Shown here: positions 20,752-29,759 of the stretch, piece after piece | Layout: the number at the start of each line of letters is the position of its first letter | Numbering within the stretch: position 1 is the stretch's first letter | Assembly: GCF_025370935.1 (NCBI RefSeq) | Contig: NC_133493.1 | Coordinates: forward strand, 14,037,889 to 14,101,888 | From: Choristoneura fumiferana | Taxonomy: Eukaryota > Arthropoda > Insecta > Lepidoptera > Tortricidae | Length of the DNA: 64,000 nucleotides | Direction of reading: 5' to 3' | Notes under the pieces: generated by a model | The model's database searches: none | Seen by the model: only the letters and a program-made list of their open reading frames with translations | Told to the model about the DNA's origin: nothing | Position numbers and translations under genes: made by a program

Positions 20752-23156
20752 AAGTAGAGTCAAAACCGAATTCGACTATACTTCTGTCAACCGCTCAAGT
20801 TTACGCTAAACAAAACAATAGCGATAGTAAAATGATTATTAGATGCCTCATTGATAGTGGATCTCAAAATAATTTAATAACGCTCGATTGCTGTAAGTCA
20901 CTAAATTTACCCATTATACCGCTGACTAATTCCTATATAAAGGGTGTTGGTTTAACTTCAAGACCAATTCACGGATATGTTTACTTTAATATTGAATCCC
21001 GCATGTATCCAAATAATAAATACTACATACACGCTTTAGTGGTAGATTGTATAACCGACCAATTGCCCTCGCATTTTATTGAATATAATGAGCATGACAT
21101 GGCTTACCTTAATAATATACCGCTCGCAGACCTCACATGGAATATTCCAGGCTGCATTGATGTAGTGCTCGGTGTCCAGTTATTCCCGTATATTTATTTG
21201 GGGAATAGGGTAGATTCCGGCTCCTGTGCTCCTCCCGCTTTTTTAACCGCCTTTGGTTATGTTCTAATGGGTGACTATCCTTGTAAGTCTGACCCTAGTA
21301 ACGCTATTTCTTTCACCGCTCACGTGCTCAATGACCTCGAGTCGAGCCTAAATCAATTTTGGGAATTAGAAGAAATCCCATTCAAACGTCATTTAAGTCC
21401 AGAAGAGACTAAATGTGAAAATTTATACACAACGTCTGTGTCCCGCAATGAGGAAGGTAGATACACTGTGGCCTTACCTTTCTGTAAAGATTCTTCAGAA
21501 CTGGGGAATTCTCGTTCTGTTGCTCACCGTCGTCTGCTTTACTTGGAGAAGAAGTTCAAGCAAATGCCTACTCTTCGCGATTCCTATAATAAAGTCATCT
21601 CAGAATATATGCATAATGGTTATCTAACCGAAATACCCGAGTCTGAACTTACTGATGATGGTTACTATATCCCTCATCATGCTGTCATCCGCCCGGAAAA
21701 AGTAACGTCTCCTGTTAGGGTCGTTCTCGATGCCAGTGCTAAGACTCATTCAGGTATGTCACTTAATGACATATTGCACACTGGTCCTAATCTACAGGCT
21801 GATTTATTTTTGCTTTTACTGAACTTTCGTTTATTTCCAGTAGCTATGACGTCTGATATTAAACAAATGTATATGCAAATTTGTTTGCCTCCGCATGACT
21901 TCAAATTTGTCAAAATATTATTTCGCTTTTCTGAAAGCGAACCAATCCGCAGCTTCCAATTCACCCGCGTCCCTTTCGGACTTAAGTCGAGCCCTTTTAT
22001 GGCTATGCGTACTGTCAAACAGTTATGCTCAGACGAAAGTCACCGCTTTCCTGATGCTGCAAGAGTGGCAAGCTCTCAGCTTTACATGGATGATCTAGTC
22101 CATTCATGTATTAATGATGAAACCGCAATGCGTTTATCGCAAGAATTAATCGCGCTATTCAAGTCTGGCGCATTTGACTTAGTCAAATGGTCAAGTAATT
22201 CGTCTGCACTCTTAGATAGTCTTCCCGACTCACACCGTGCTTCTGTCAATTTTAACGACAAGCAAAATATTGCAAAGGTGTTAGGGTTGTCATGGAAACC
22301 CACAAGTGACACTTTCTTTATAACTACGTCTCCGCCTGCTGGTGGGAAGTGCACCAAGCGAATAATTCTATCCACTGTAGCTCGCTTGTTTGATGTTCTT
22401 GGCTTAGTAGCTCCCTTTGTATTATACGCCAAATTATTAATTAAAGAACTTTGGCTTTGCAAGATCGACTGGGATGACACACCCCCTGAGCATATAATCA
22501 AATGCTACTCTATGCTAGTGCAAGAATTTCCGATGCTGTCAACATTAAAAATTCCGCGTCACATTGGCGTTTCTGCTGACTGTACGGTCAACATTGTCGG
22601 ATTTTCAGATGCCAGTCTCAATGGCTATGGATGTGTCATTTACTTGCATGTTACAGACCCAGCCGGTTATGTCACTGTGAGGCTACTCTGCTCAAAGTCA
22701 AAAGTGTCTCCCGCAAAAATAACTACACTTGCTCGTTTAGAGCTATGTGCCGCTCTCTTAATGTCCAAATTGATCAAAACTGTTCAGGACACATACTTTA
22801 CTCGTATTCCGATTGCAGGGATATATGCTTTCACAGACTCAACAATTGCTCTTTCATGGATTAAATCATCTCCTCATAGATGGTCCATTTTTGTTAGCAA
22901 TCGTGTTGCTCAATGTCAAGAAAATAGTGCATCACAAAACTTTTATCACGTTGCCGGAGTTGACAACCCTAGTGATTGTTTGTCTCGCGGTATGCTACCA
23001 TCACAATTAATATCTCATGATTTGTGGTGGAACGGACCTTCTTGGTTACGAAGCCCGCCTACTGCATGGCCTATTCAAAAATTCTGTCCCACAGAATTCG
23101 ATAAGTTGCCTGAATGCAAATCTAATACTTTAACCGCAATTGTTCAAGCTGAATAG
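20727..23156 (+). CDS. BEL/Pao pol: protease, reverse transcriptase, RNase H (truncated)
   Basis: Open frame from just after a TAA at 20724; the first ATG is at 20832. In order: an aspartic protease with LIDSGSQNN; an RT palm with FTRVPFGLKSSPF and the catalytic YMDD (22084-22095); RNase H with GFSDASLNGYG, an LARLELCAALL helix and FTDSTIALSW; and the HVAGVDNPSDCLSRG segment that normally leads into integrase. A stop follows soon after (PECKSNTLTAIVQAE). The protease lies in the region overlapping gag, in the -1 frame, so expression needs a frameshift or separate initiation; in many BEL elements gag and pol share one frame, so a one-base mutation is also possible. Confidence 0.94.
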   Translation, partial: PANASVSLKVESKPNSTILLSTAQVYAKQNNSDSKMIIRCLIDSGSQNNLITLDCCKSLNLPIIPLTNSYIKGVGLTSRPIHGYVYFNIESRMYPNNKYYIHALVVDCITDQLPSHFIEYNEHDMAYLNNIPLADLTWNIPGCIDVVLGVQLFPYIYLGNRVDSGSCAPPAFLTAFGYVLMGDYPCKSDPSNAISFTAHVLNDLESSLNQFWELEEIPFKRHLSPEETKCENLYTTSVSRNEEGRYTVALPFCKDSSELGNSRSVAHRRLLYLEKKFKQMPTLRDSYNKVISEYMHNGYLTEIPESELTDDGYYIPHHAVIRPEKVTSPVRVVLDASAKTHSGMSLNDILHTGPNLQADLFLLLLNFRLFPVAMTSDIKQMYMQICLPPHDFKFVKILFRFSESEPIRSFQFTRVPFGLKSSPFMAMRTVKQLCSDESHRFPDAARVASSQLYMDDLVHSCINDETAMRLSQELIALFKSGAFDLVKWSSNSSALLDSLPDSHRASVNFNDKQNIAKVLGLSWKPTSDTFFITTSPPAGGKCTKRIILSTVARLFDVLGLVAPFVLYAKLLIKELWLCKIDWDDTPPEHIIKCYSMLVQEFPMLSTLKIPRHIGVSADCTVNIVGFSDASLNGYGCVIYLHVTDPAGYVTVRLLCSKSKVSPAKITTLARLELCAALLMSKLIKTVQDTYFTRIPIAGIYAFTDSTIALSWIKSSPHRWSIFVSNRVAQCQENSASQNFYHVAGVDNPSDCLSRGMLPSQLISHDLWWNGPSWLRSPPTAWPIQKFCPTEFDKLPECKSNTLTAIVQAE

Positions 23157-23505
23157 TACAGCACAATAATTTGCTCAACTTAAGATTAAAATAAGTTACT
23201 CGCATATTTTAATATACTTAGCTTTTAATTTGCCGCAAATATTAATTATTAAATATACCGCTCTTAAAACCGCTCCTTTTCTTAAATCGCTTTATTAACC
23301 GCTTTATTTGGTGTTATTTTACTTTGGTAAAGCCACCGCTCGCAATTATAATTTATTTTACCGCATCTCTATACAGCGTGTATACTCAATGACGCTACCG
23401 CTAAGTGCCATATCTTCGGATTAGCAAGTAGAAATTTAATTCCCGCGCATTTTTTTAATGTTTACACCGCTCCAGTGTTTTACCCGCTACTGATTTGTCT
23501 AACGA
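23157..23505. other. Non-coding filler where the integrase core should be
   Basis: An AT-rich 349-nt stretch with no open frame, in place of roughly 1 kb that would encode the integrase zinc-binding and DDE domains. It carries seven ACCGC motifs, mostly ACCGCT; four more lie at 23749-23848. The motif also recurs in the coding part of the element. Confidence 0.7.
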
Positions 23506-23748
23506 GTGCTGAAATACCTGCACACGTTGCAAGTCAGAAATAAATGGTATACCCAAGACCATCCCATCAAAGTAGGGACGGTTGTGTTAATGGGTGATGA
23601 CAATGTTCCCCCGCTTCACTGGCCCTTGGGTGTTGTGACAGATGTCTATCCAGGGTCTGATAACGTGGTTCGTGTAGCCATGATAAGAACTGCTAAAGGA
23701 TCATTTAAGCGTCCTGTCGTAAAATTGTATCCTCTACCTTCACAGTAG
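23506..23748 (+). pseudogene. BEL/Pao integrase-associated C-terminal domain (DUF5641-like) remnant
   Basis: 80 codons containing YLHTLQVRNKWYTQDHPIKV, then VVLMGDDNVPPLHWPLGVV, a YPGSDNVVRVAMIRT segment and RPVVKLYPLP. This is the domain that closes BEL/Pao polyproteins. The upstream catalytic part is absent, so this frame is a deletion remnant. Confidence 0.9.
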
Positions 23749-23848
23749 ATTAGAACATTTCATTTTCCTACTTCACCGCACCGCACCGCATCATACCTCA
23801 CCGCACCTCATACTCATTGAAATTCTCCGCATTTCAAGGCCGGGAGCA

Positions 23849-24156
23849 TGTTCGCGCACTAAAACCTTTTTAGGCCATACACAGTGCAGGGGTGCTCTCT
23901 GGCACAGGACTTGTCAGTCTGGCACAAGTCTTGTCGTTGACATAAGTTTTTTCATCCGCTCCCGTGTTATATTCGTTATAAACCGCATCGCCAAATAAGA
24001 AGATTTCCTTCGACTCCGCATCACAAGACCCCCGCATCACATCATCGGCCGGAGCCCTAACCAGGTGAGTGCTTCTGCTCTGTTGGAAATTCCATTTGCA
24101 TAGCGCGCTCTCGTCTTCCGCCACCCATAAAAATTGGCTATTTACACGCCATACCA
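23849..24156 (+). repeat. 3' LTR of the BEL/Pao element
   Basis: 308 bp, identical to the 5' LTR apart from two single-base losses. It is preceded by the purine-rich AAGGCCGGGAGCA, a likely polypurine tract, and by ACCGC repeats. Confidence 0.94.
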
Positions 24157-24420
24157 CCCGTTTTGTTCGGAAAAAAAGGGAAGACAAAAGTTTCCGAAAG
24201 ACAAAACTGTCTCAAAACACAGACATTCATTGCCCCGTAATGCATAATTGCCATAATTAATTACAGGTTATGCAAAATATTCACAAAAAAATCTTATTGT
24301 AAATAAACCCGCGTAGCTCACCCAAAAACTATGAGATTTGACATTTCGGAGACCTCACGCTACACTAGCGCCTCTAGCGGCGAATTCATTCGCGATAGCC
24401 CTCATTGAGATAGCAAGATA

Positions 24421-24825
24421 ATACGATCTGTACAGTCGAATGCAAAAATATATACAGCCATAGCGTCAGTCACCGTCAGTATACCTATCCCCGTTTGAAA
24501 TAATTGTACGTATGAATTTCAAACGCTTCTCTTACTAGTAGGTATACGGTGCAATGGCCTTCCATAAAGATGACCTTTGGGCCGAGATGAACACCATGAA
24601 TACATACATACAGTACATACAGTAGTTATATTACTCGTACGAGGTAGGTATAGGTTGGCCGGCCCCTCTACAATATTGTTTGTTTGTTTGTTTATACTCT
24701 TTATTGTACAAAAAGGAAAAACAAAAAGGTTACATAAATAAAAGTTGTGTGATATTGTGAAGTTTTTTTTAATAAAAAAAGCTATACTTGCTTCGAAGTA
24801 AAAAAAAACAAAAAAGGCAATTGCC
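24421..24825. other. Intergenic spacer before tRNA-Cys
   Basis: AT-rich, with a TTTG microsatellite near 24679-24693 and a retroposon-like A/T tail. No gene seen. Confidence 0.4.
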
Positions 24826-24897
24826 AGGGGACACCCGGGTTTGAACCGGGGACCTCTCGATCTGCAGTCGAATGCTCTACCACTGAGCTATATCCCC
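24826..24897 (-). tRNA. tRNA-Cys (anticodon GCA)
   Basis: On the minus strand GGGGATA pairs with TGTCCCC. The A box is TAGCTCAGTGGTAGAGC, the anticodon loop CTGCAGA gives GCA, and the B box is GGTTCAAACCC. T-runs follow within 15 nt of the 3' end. The cloverleaf is complete and has no intron. Confidence 0.97.
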
Positions 24898-25429
24898 GTT
24901 GGCAAAGAGAGTGAAAAGTGAATTCATAACTAAAGGCTCTGCACGACGTATCAACGGATAATTATAATATTGACATTAGAATAATAATAGTAAAATTTCT
25001 TGAATTAATTAATGTTGTGAGATTTCAAATAACCGCATAGAACTACGATTTTGAACTTTGAAGCTTGGTCATAAAGCGCTGTGTATCCTGTTGATAAAAC
25101 TTGTAGCGAGTCATTTCATAAGCATGAAGAGATAAGATATAGCTACGTATCTATAGTATGTTATGCGTGTCTAGTAAAATATGCACTTCGATTCGAGAAA
25201 GTAACGGTCCGTCTGTCTGTTACCACTTTATGCTAAATTGAAATTTAGTGAGCACCAGGGCACCTACGGAGACAGTCTGAGAACCTGGGAAGGCTCTCGA
25301 AAAATTGCATAGTACCCGCGCTTATTTTTTTGCCAATGGAGTAGCTATGTCATCATATCAATAAAAGGAGCAATGAGGAGCATCAAATTTTAGAAAATAT
25401 TTATATGCAAAATAAGTTGCAAAAAGAGA
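24898..25429. other. Spacer between tRNA-Cys and tRNA-Asn
   Basis: AT-rich spacer with no gene or recognisable element. Confidence 0.4.
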
Positions 25430-25432
25430 CGC

Positions 25433-25486
<54 letters not shown>

Positions 25487-25503
25487 AATTGCGCCACGGA
25501 GGC
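25430..25503 (-). tRNA. tRNA-Asn (anticodon GTT)
   Basis: On the minus strand GCCTCCG pairs with CGGGGGC, allowing G-U. The A box is TGGCGCAATTGGTTAGCGCG, the anticodon loop CTGTTAA gives GTT, and the B box is GGTTCAAGCCC. TCTCTTTTT follows the 3' end. It looks functional. Confidence 0.97.
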
Positions 25504-25699
25504 GATGATGACACGCTTCAAAATACGTATCGGTTTTTGTTTAACGTGGTTTCAATTGAAGATGCGTTTCAATGTAAATAGACTTTCCGAAAGATTATAT
25601 GCGCAAACAGACTGTATTTAAATGGTAATAAAGATTTAAATGAATAGTCAGTAAGTTCGTTCATCATTTAAACCTAAAATTATGTTATGTAGGTATTTT

Positions 25700-25935
25700 T
25701 TGTGACAATCATCATCATCGGCCTATCTTAGTCCACTGCTGGACATAGGCCTCTCCATTTGCACGCCACTGAGCACGATCCTCGGCCAGTCTCATCTATT
25801 ATGCCAGCTACCCTGCGAAGATCATGCTCCACCTACCTAGTCTGAGGGTGTCCCACGCCACGCCACGCCACGCTTGCCGATTCGCGGTCTCCACTCAAAA
25901 ACTCGTTCGCCCCAGCCTGTTACTTGTATTGTTGC
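25700..25935 (-). mobile_element. RTE-type 3' end
   Basis: It starts with ATCATCATC next to a CCACTGCTGGACATAGGCCTC block. It continues into a region that on the minus strand resembles the end of an RTE ORF (near 25880-25910: CGATTCGCGGTCTCCACTC). It also has a short CCACG tandem run (25855-25872). Fragmentary. Confidence 0.6.
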
Positions 25936-25966
25936 CTTGGTGACAATAACCAACTAAAACATTCAA

Positions 25967-26115
25967 GCAGAGTTTCCACCAATAATGTGCGAGGATGTTT
26001 CGAGCAATGTGGTTTTCATGAACCAATAGAAACGCTTCATTTACCTAGCCTCGCACAGCACCGCTCCGGTGGAATTAGCTGAGCGGAACGAGGTGGTGGA
26101 AATGGAGCCTTAAAA
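25967..26115. mobile_element. Foldback MITE, GTTTCCACC family
   Basis: AGTTTCCACCAATAATGTGC at the left and GGTGGTGGAAATGGAGCC at the right are imperfect inverted ends. The interior CATGAACCAATAGAAACGCT recurs at 49010-49035 and, inverted, at 57390-57425, giving three copies in the window. Confidence 0.6.
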
Positions 26116-26274
26116 TCAAAAATATCTTTTATAATGTCAGTTACATGGTTCCCAGGAAACACGCGTTCAAATGGCTAGGCCCAGTTGGCGGAAATAGAAA
26201 TAGAATGTGTTATAATTATTTATAAATACTAATAAAAATACTGTTAATAATAATATATGCGTATGAGGTAAGTA

Positions 26275-26406
26275 CAGTCAAGGGCAAAGATATCAACACT
26301 GCCAAAGTTGCAAAAATATGTATACACGGCCTTAATGTTAAGTGCATAAAGACGTGTATACATATTTTTGTAACTTTGGCCGTGTCGATATCTTTGCCCT
26401 TGACTG
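26275..26406. mobile_element. Foldback MITE with long terminal inverted repeats, TA target
   Basis: CAGTCAAGGGCAAAGATATC and its complement form the ends, and pairing continues for about 55 bp each side with a few mismatches. TA flanks both ends (26273-26274 and 26407-26408). Probably Tc1/mariner-type; no coding capacity. Confidence 0.85.
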
Positions 26407-26642
26407 TACATACATAGCTATTGGAATTTGTATTAGTAATATTGTAATATAAGTATACAGAAAAATCATAATTATCTCGTATTTAAGTAGGTACCTATGC
26501 AAGCAAGTACCTACAACACAGAATAGACGCAAAAAAAAAAACTAAATGGTCTAGTCCCAAGTTGGGACTCCCACTCCCAACTCAGTATGATGCATCCGAG
26601 TGGGTGCCAAACAGGTGCCATAATTTGGCTTACACTGACATC

Positions 26643-26714
26643 TCCCGTATGGTCTAGTGGCTAGGATACCTGGCTTTCACCCAGGAGGCTCGGGTTCGAT
26701 TCCCGGTACGGGAA
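26643..26714 (+). tRNA. tRNA-Glu (anticodon TTC)
   Basis: TCCCGTA pairs with TACGGGA. The A box is TGGTCTAGTGGCTAGG, the anticodon loop CTTTCAC gives TTC, and the B box is GGTTCGATTCC. A six-T terminator follows within 10 nt. It is the only plus-strand tRNA gene of the cluster. Confidence 0.97.
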
Positions 26715-26715
26715 G

Positions 26716-27304
26716 TACCTTTTTTATTTTTTTTAATTAATTTTAACTTTTCCCCGAAATTTAAATAATTTAATTTCACGATTGCGTCATCCAACAGTTA
26801 ATTTTTTCTTTGTCTTGGCTGACTGGACATGTTGTATTTCTAGATATTATTATGTACAATGTTTACTATATTTTTCAGTGGTGTAATTTGTACACAGGTA
26901 AAATCTACACAAATGATCATAAAGTTCAACAGAAAATTACACGTAATAGCAATTAAATAAAATTATACTCGTGTCACAAAATTTGGCCGATTACTGCGTA
27001 GATTTGACTGCCCAGATTTTTTGCCGCTTGGTCGTCGTTACGTTAGTACTATCAAGAACCATATATTTTATACCCTCGGTACTATTATATATTTTCTATT
27101 ATATATTTCTCGGTACTATTTTTATTTTGGCTGACAATGTTTTTTAATTTACCGCTATCATATACCTATTACGATTATTATTATTTTGTATACAATTTGA
27201 CGATCCTTTTGTGAATTTCTTATAATTACCTGACATGTATTTATAATGTATTTTTTCATTAGGTAATAAATAAATCTAATCTAATCTAATCTATTCTGTG
27301 GCTT
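26716..27304. other. Spacer between tRNA-Glu and the retroposon tail
   Basis: AT-rich, ending in ATCTA repeats (about 27272-27294) of a kind that often ends a retroposon copy. No gene seen. Confidence 0.35.
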
Positions 27305-27365
27305 AGTCAAAGTCAAAATATCTTTATGCAATTTAGGCTATAACAAGCACTTATGAATGTGAAAA
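27305..27365 (-). mobile_element. Short retroposon tail
   Basis: AGTCAAAGTCAAAATATC and the CTATAACAAGCACTTATGAA block are the complement of the insert at 14650-14716. Confidence 0.65.
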
Positions 27366-27497
27366 AAAATCTACCACCTATAGTATAATATATGTTTTTA
27401 TCGAAAAAAAAAATAGATACACAGAAGTTCATTCTTTTCAGACTGTTCTGACTTCTCAGTTAGACATGGAATATTAAAAAAAAATAGCAAAAAGATT

Positions 27498-27611
27498 TGT
27501 CAGAAGTGGGATTCGAACCCACGCCCTCAGAGAGGACCAGAACAGCTCGCACCTACTGAGTAGGCAAGGTAACCTTGAGTCTGGCGCCTTAGACCGCTCG
27601 GCCATCCTGAC
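27498..27611 (-). tRNA. tRNA-Leu (anticodon CAA) with intron
   Basis: On the minus strand GTCAGGA pairs with TTCTGAC. The A box is TGGCCGAGCGGTCTAAGGC, the anticodon loop is ACTCAAG, there is a class-II variable arm (TCCTCTCTGAGGGCG), and the B box is GGTTCGAATCC. A 31-nt intron (27543-27573) sits directly after the base 3' of the anticodon, the standard position for eukaryotic tRNA introns. A five-T terminator follows. The mature tRNA would need removal of the intron by the TSEN endonuclease, one subunit of which is apparently encoded 1.5 kb away. Confidence 0.96.
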
Positions 27612-27619
27612 AGTTGCTT

Positions 27620-28885
27620 ATTAGGCCGAAATAGTGCTTTATATTTAACAGTGTTTATTTCCGCAACACGTGACCACAGTGTAAGGAAATACGTGACTAG
27701 GTCAGAGGTTTTTCTGTAAAAAGAGCGTCACATACAGAACATTACTGCATTATGCCATTGCCACAGCCATTGGCCATTATGTAGTTAAAATTATCTTACA
27801 TTTACATACGATTAGCACAATGATAATAAATCGCATCTGGTAACAATAGGGGTACGAAGTTTTTTTATAATGAGAAAAATTATGACGTAAAAACGCTTTG
27901 AATGTTGAACAAGGAAAAACGTTATCGTAAACTGCTACATTAGTATGACCAGCAGTTTTAATTTCGTTTATAATTTGGTGTAAAAAATATTTCAGTAAGC
28001 CTGCCATCTGTCGGTTTTTTTCCGTAGCATTTTTATCTTGAGTTATTTACTGCACTAGTAAGTTACATTGTTTCCACCAAAGCTTTATCGTTTATGTGCT
28101 TGAACATAGACGTCAGCTCAGTAGCGCGGTGAATAGTTTTGCTACTCACCGCTAGATGGCCAATCAGCACTTTGTGATCCAAACAATTTTCAAGTCAAAA
28201 GTGAAACATTTTTAAAAACCAGCTGATATTTATTAAAGGTACAAAAAAGAAGAAAATAAACTAAATCAAACCCATCAAGTTATTAAAGAATATGTTAACA
28301 TACTATCAACACATGTTTCGTGTCTATGCTAATCATTCAACCATTCAGGAGTTCCCTCATGACGAGATGACCCTGGCTGCGGCATCAGATCAGATCGTGT
28401 CTATCACTTGATTTTCGTATCGTGTTAGAAATCGAACAATCATGCAGTTTCGTATTGTGCCATATATTAGTAAAGATACCTTAAAATGTGTAGTTACACT
28501 GGAAAAATAATAGCTTTCTTCTTTCTTGGATTAAATAAAAAAAAAGATTAAACAAAATATGAACGATTTTTCACTGCTGCTGTATTGAAAAAGAATTTGA
28601 ATAAAGTATTGCTAGTTGAGTAAATAAGTATTAAAGTGAAATAATCAAAGTTAATAAAGGTGGTTGAAAAATCGCATCCCGAAAATAAAAATTGCCTTAA
28701 TCTATTGTAGATTTATTGCTTAGCGAAAATGGTTCTTGTAATATAATCTAAAATGCTTCATCAGCTGTCAAATTATAATATTTTCAAAAATATTTAATCA
28801 ATATCAAAACGCGCGAGCTTGTTTGACGTTTAACAAAACGCTTTTATTTGACAATGACGGACCGATTAGATTCGTGCCGTGCGTA
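27620..28885. other. Intergenic sequence between tRNA-Leu and the TSEN15-like gene
   Basis: AT-rich with scattered short minus-strand frames (such as 27777-28007) that resemble no family I know. A CGCTAGATGGC block near 28150 recalls the foldback element around the BEL insertion. Confidence 0.35.
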
Positions 28886-28887
28886 AT

Positions 28888-29020
28888 GGTGGTACTTCAC
28901 TTGGGATTGCGTATTCGCGTTGCGTTAATGACATCTCCGTCACTCACGCTAGCAACAATATAGTGCATCTCTTTCACACACGCAAATATTTCTGCGAATA
29001 TGCAAAGTGAAGTGCCAGCA
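28888..29020. mobile_element. Foldback MITE in the 5' flank of the TSEN15-like gene
   Basis: TGGTACTTCACTT at the left and AAGTGAAGTGCCA at the right are inverted, and the pairing extends into CGTATTCGCG and TCTGCGAATATGC. It ends about 140 bp before the TSEN15-like start codon, so it lies in or near the promoter. Confidence 0.6.
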
Positions 29021-29157
29021 TGAGATTAGATAGAGGTTTTGTCAAAAACAAAAAAAGTTGAAGTTGATTAGAGGTTATGTTTCTGTTTGTTTACGCTTTA
29101 CGTACATAACTGATTCTGTTCTATTTCCATTCCATCTGTTTTAAAACAGAACAAATC

Positions 29158-29667
29158 ATGGACGTCGAATCTAAAATAAAAGAAGACATGCGTTCTCTCG
29201 GCTGCAACTCTGAAGTCAAAATATCTCTGGCTTGTTTCCTGTATATGCATTTAGTTGACAAAAAACTAATGTATGATACTGAATACTGCTATAATGAAGA
29301 CGTGGATACTTTGTACGTCGTCGCTCGTCGCAGCAAGAGCGAGAAAATGAATATATACGTGCCAATCCCTACGTTTGAAGATGTAAATATGGATTTTATT
29401 GGTAAACTACAGGAGAATTTGTGTACTATTGAAACTGGGCCGAGTATTAATTTGGCATTCATAGATGGCGACTCCTCGACAGTTATTTACACTTTTACTA
29501 AAGGTTTAGTGGAACGGCCGACACCGGAGAAGGTGACAGAACGCCGTACAAGAGAAGAACGGAGAATATTCATTGATAATGAGTTGAGGAAGAATAAGAA
29601 TGATATTATGAATAATGCATTGAACGGTGGGTTCGTAGATGACGATGACTGTCAGGTAGTCGAGTGA
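29158..29667 (+). CDS. TSEN15: tRNA-splicing endonuclease subunit Sen15-like
   Basis: A single intronless exon of 169 residues from ATG (29158) to TGA. Residues about 15-117 match the Sen15 fold: FLYMHLVDKKLMYD near the start, the VPIPTFEDV strand, then LAFIDGDSSTVIYTFTKGLV, the family signature (human form: LAIVESDSTIVYYKLTDGF). A charged, acidic tail follows (EERRIFIDNELRKNKND, then VDDDDCQVVE). Sen15 is a structural, non-catalytic subunit that pairs with Sen34 in the nuclear TSEN complex, which cuts introns out of pre-tRNAs; no catalytic Tyr/His/Lys set is expected. The length is close to the human protein. Assignment is from sequence pattern only, but the match to the signature is strong. 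Confidence 0.88.
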   Translation: MDVESKIKEDMRSLGCNSEVKISLACFLYMHLVDKKLMYDTEYCYNEDVDTLYVVARRSKSEKMNIYVPIPTFEDVNMDFIGKLQENLCTIETGPSINLAFIDGDSSTVIYTFTKGLVERPTPEKVTERRTREERRIFIDNELRKNKNDIMNNALNGGFVDDDDCQVVE

Positions 29668-29689
29668 CAAGTTGGAACAATTGATTAAA

Positions 29690-29758
29690 GAAAGAAAGAA
29701 AGATTTATTTTGGCTCCATAAGTACCACCACCTTACAATAATAAAATAAATAAGACTA
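29690..29758 (-). repeat. Non-LTR tail abutting the TSEN15-like gene
   Basis: AAAGAAAGAAAGATTTATTT followed by TGGCTCCATAAG is the complement of the tail at 1740-1866. It begins 23 bp after the stop codon, so it may lie in the 3' UTR and supply poly(A) signals; ATTAAA also occurs at about 29685. Confidence 0.55.
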
Positions 29759-29759
29759 A

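Larger units (their letters stand above)
18674..24156 (+). mobile_element. BEL/Pao LTR retrotransposon, integrase-deleted
   Basis: Two directly repeated ~310-bp LTRs (TG...CA) bound a 4.9-kb interior, with CCCGT target duplications outside (18669-18673 and 24157-24161). The interior encodes a gag (DUF1759 plus zinc knuckles), then protease, RT and RNase H in another frame, then only the C-terminal integrase-associated domain. The LTRs differ by two single-base gaps, so insertion was recent. Yet the integrase zinc-binding and DDE core are missing, so this copy probably depended on enzymes from an intact relative. Two adjacent tRNA genes were not disturbed. Confidence 0.95.
18452..24420. mobile_element. 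Inverted-repeat element split by the BEL/Pao insertion
   Basis: The left outer flank reads TATCTTGCTATCTCAA then, 28 nt later, TGAGGGCTATCG. The right outer flank is the reverse complement of TATCTTGCTATCTCAA plus TGAGGGCTATCG without that spacer. Inner parts (CACTAGATGGCGC and GTGAGGT) also match in inverted orientation. With the retrotransposon 18674-24156 removed, about 480 bp of foldback element remain. Outer limits and target duplication are uncertain. Confidence 0.68.

Noticed and set aside
27777..28007. Minus-strand ORF of 76 codons in front of the TSEN15-like gene
   Set aside because: AT-rich composition, no recognisable domain, and nothing to support splicing or a start; most likely chance.
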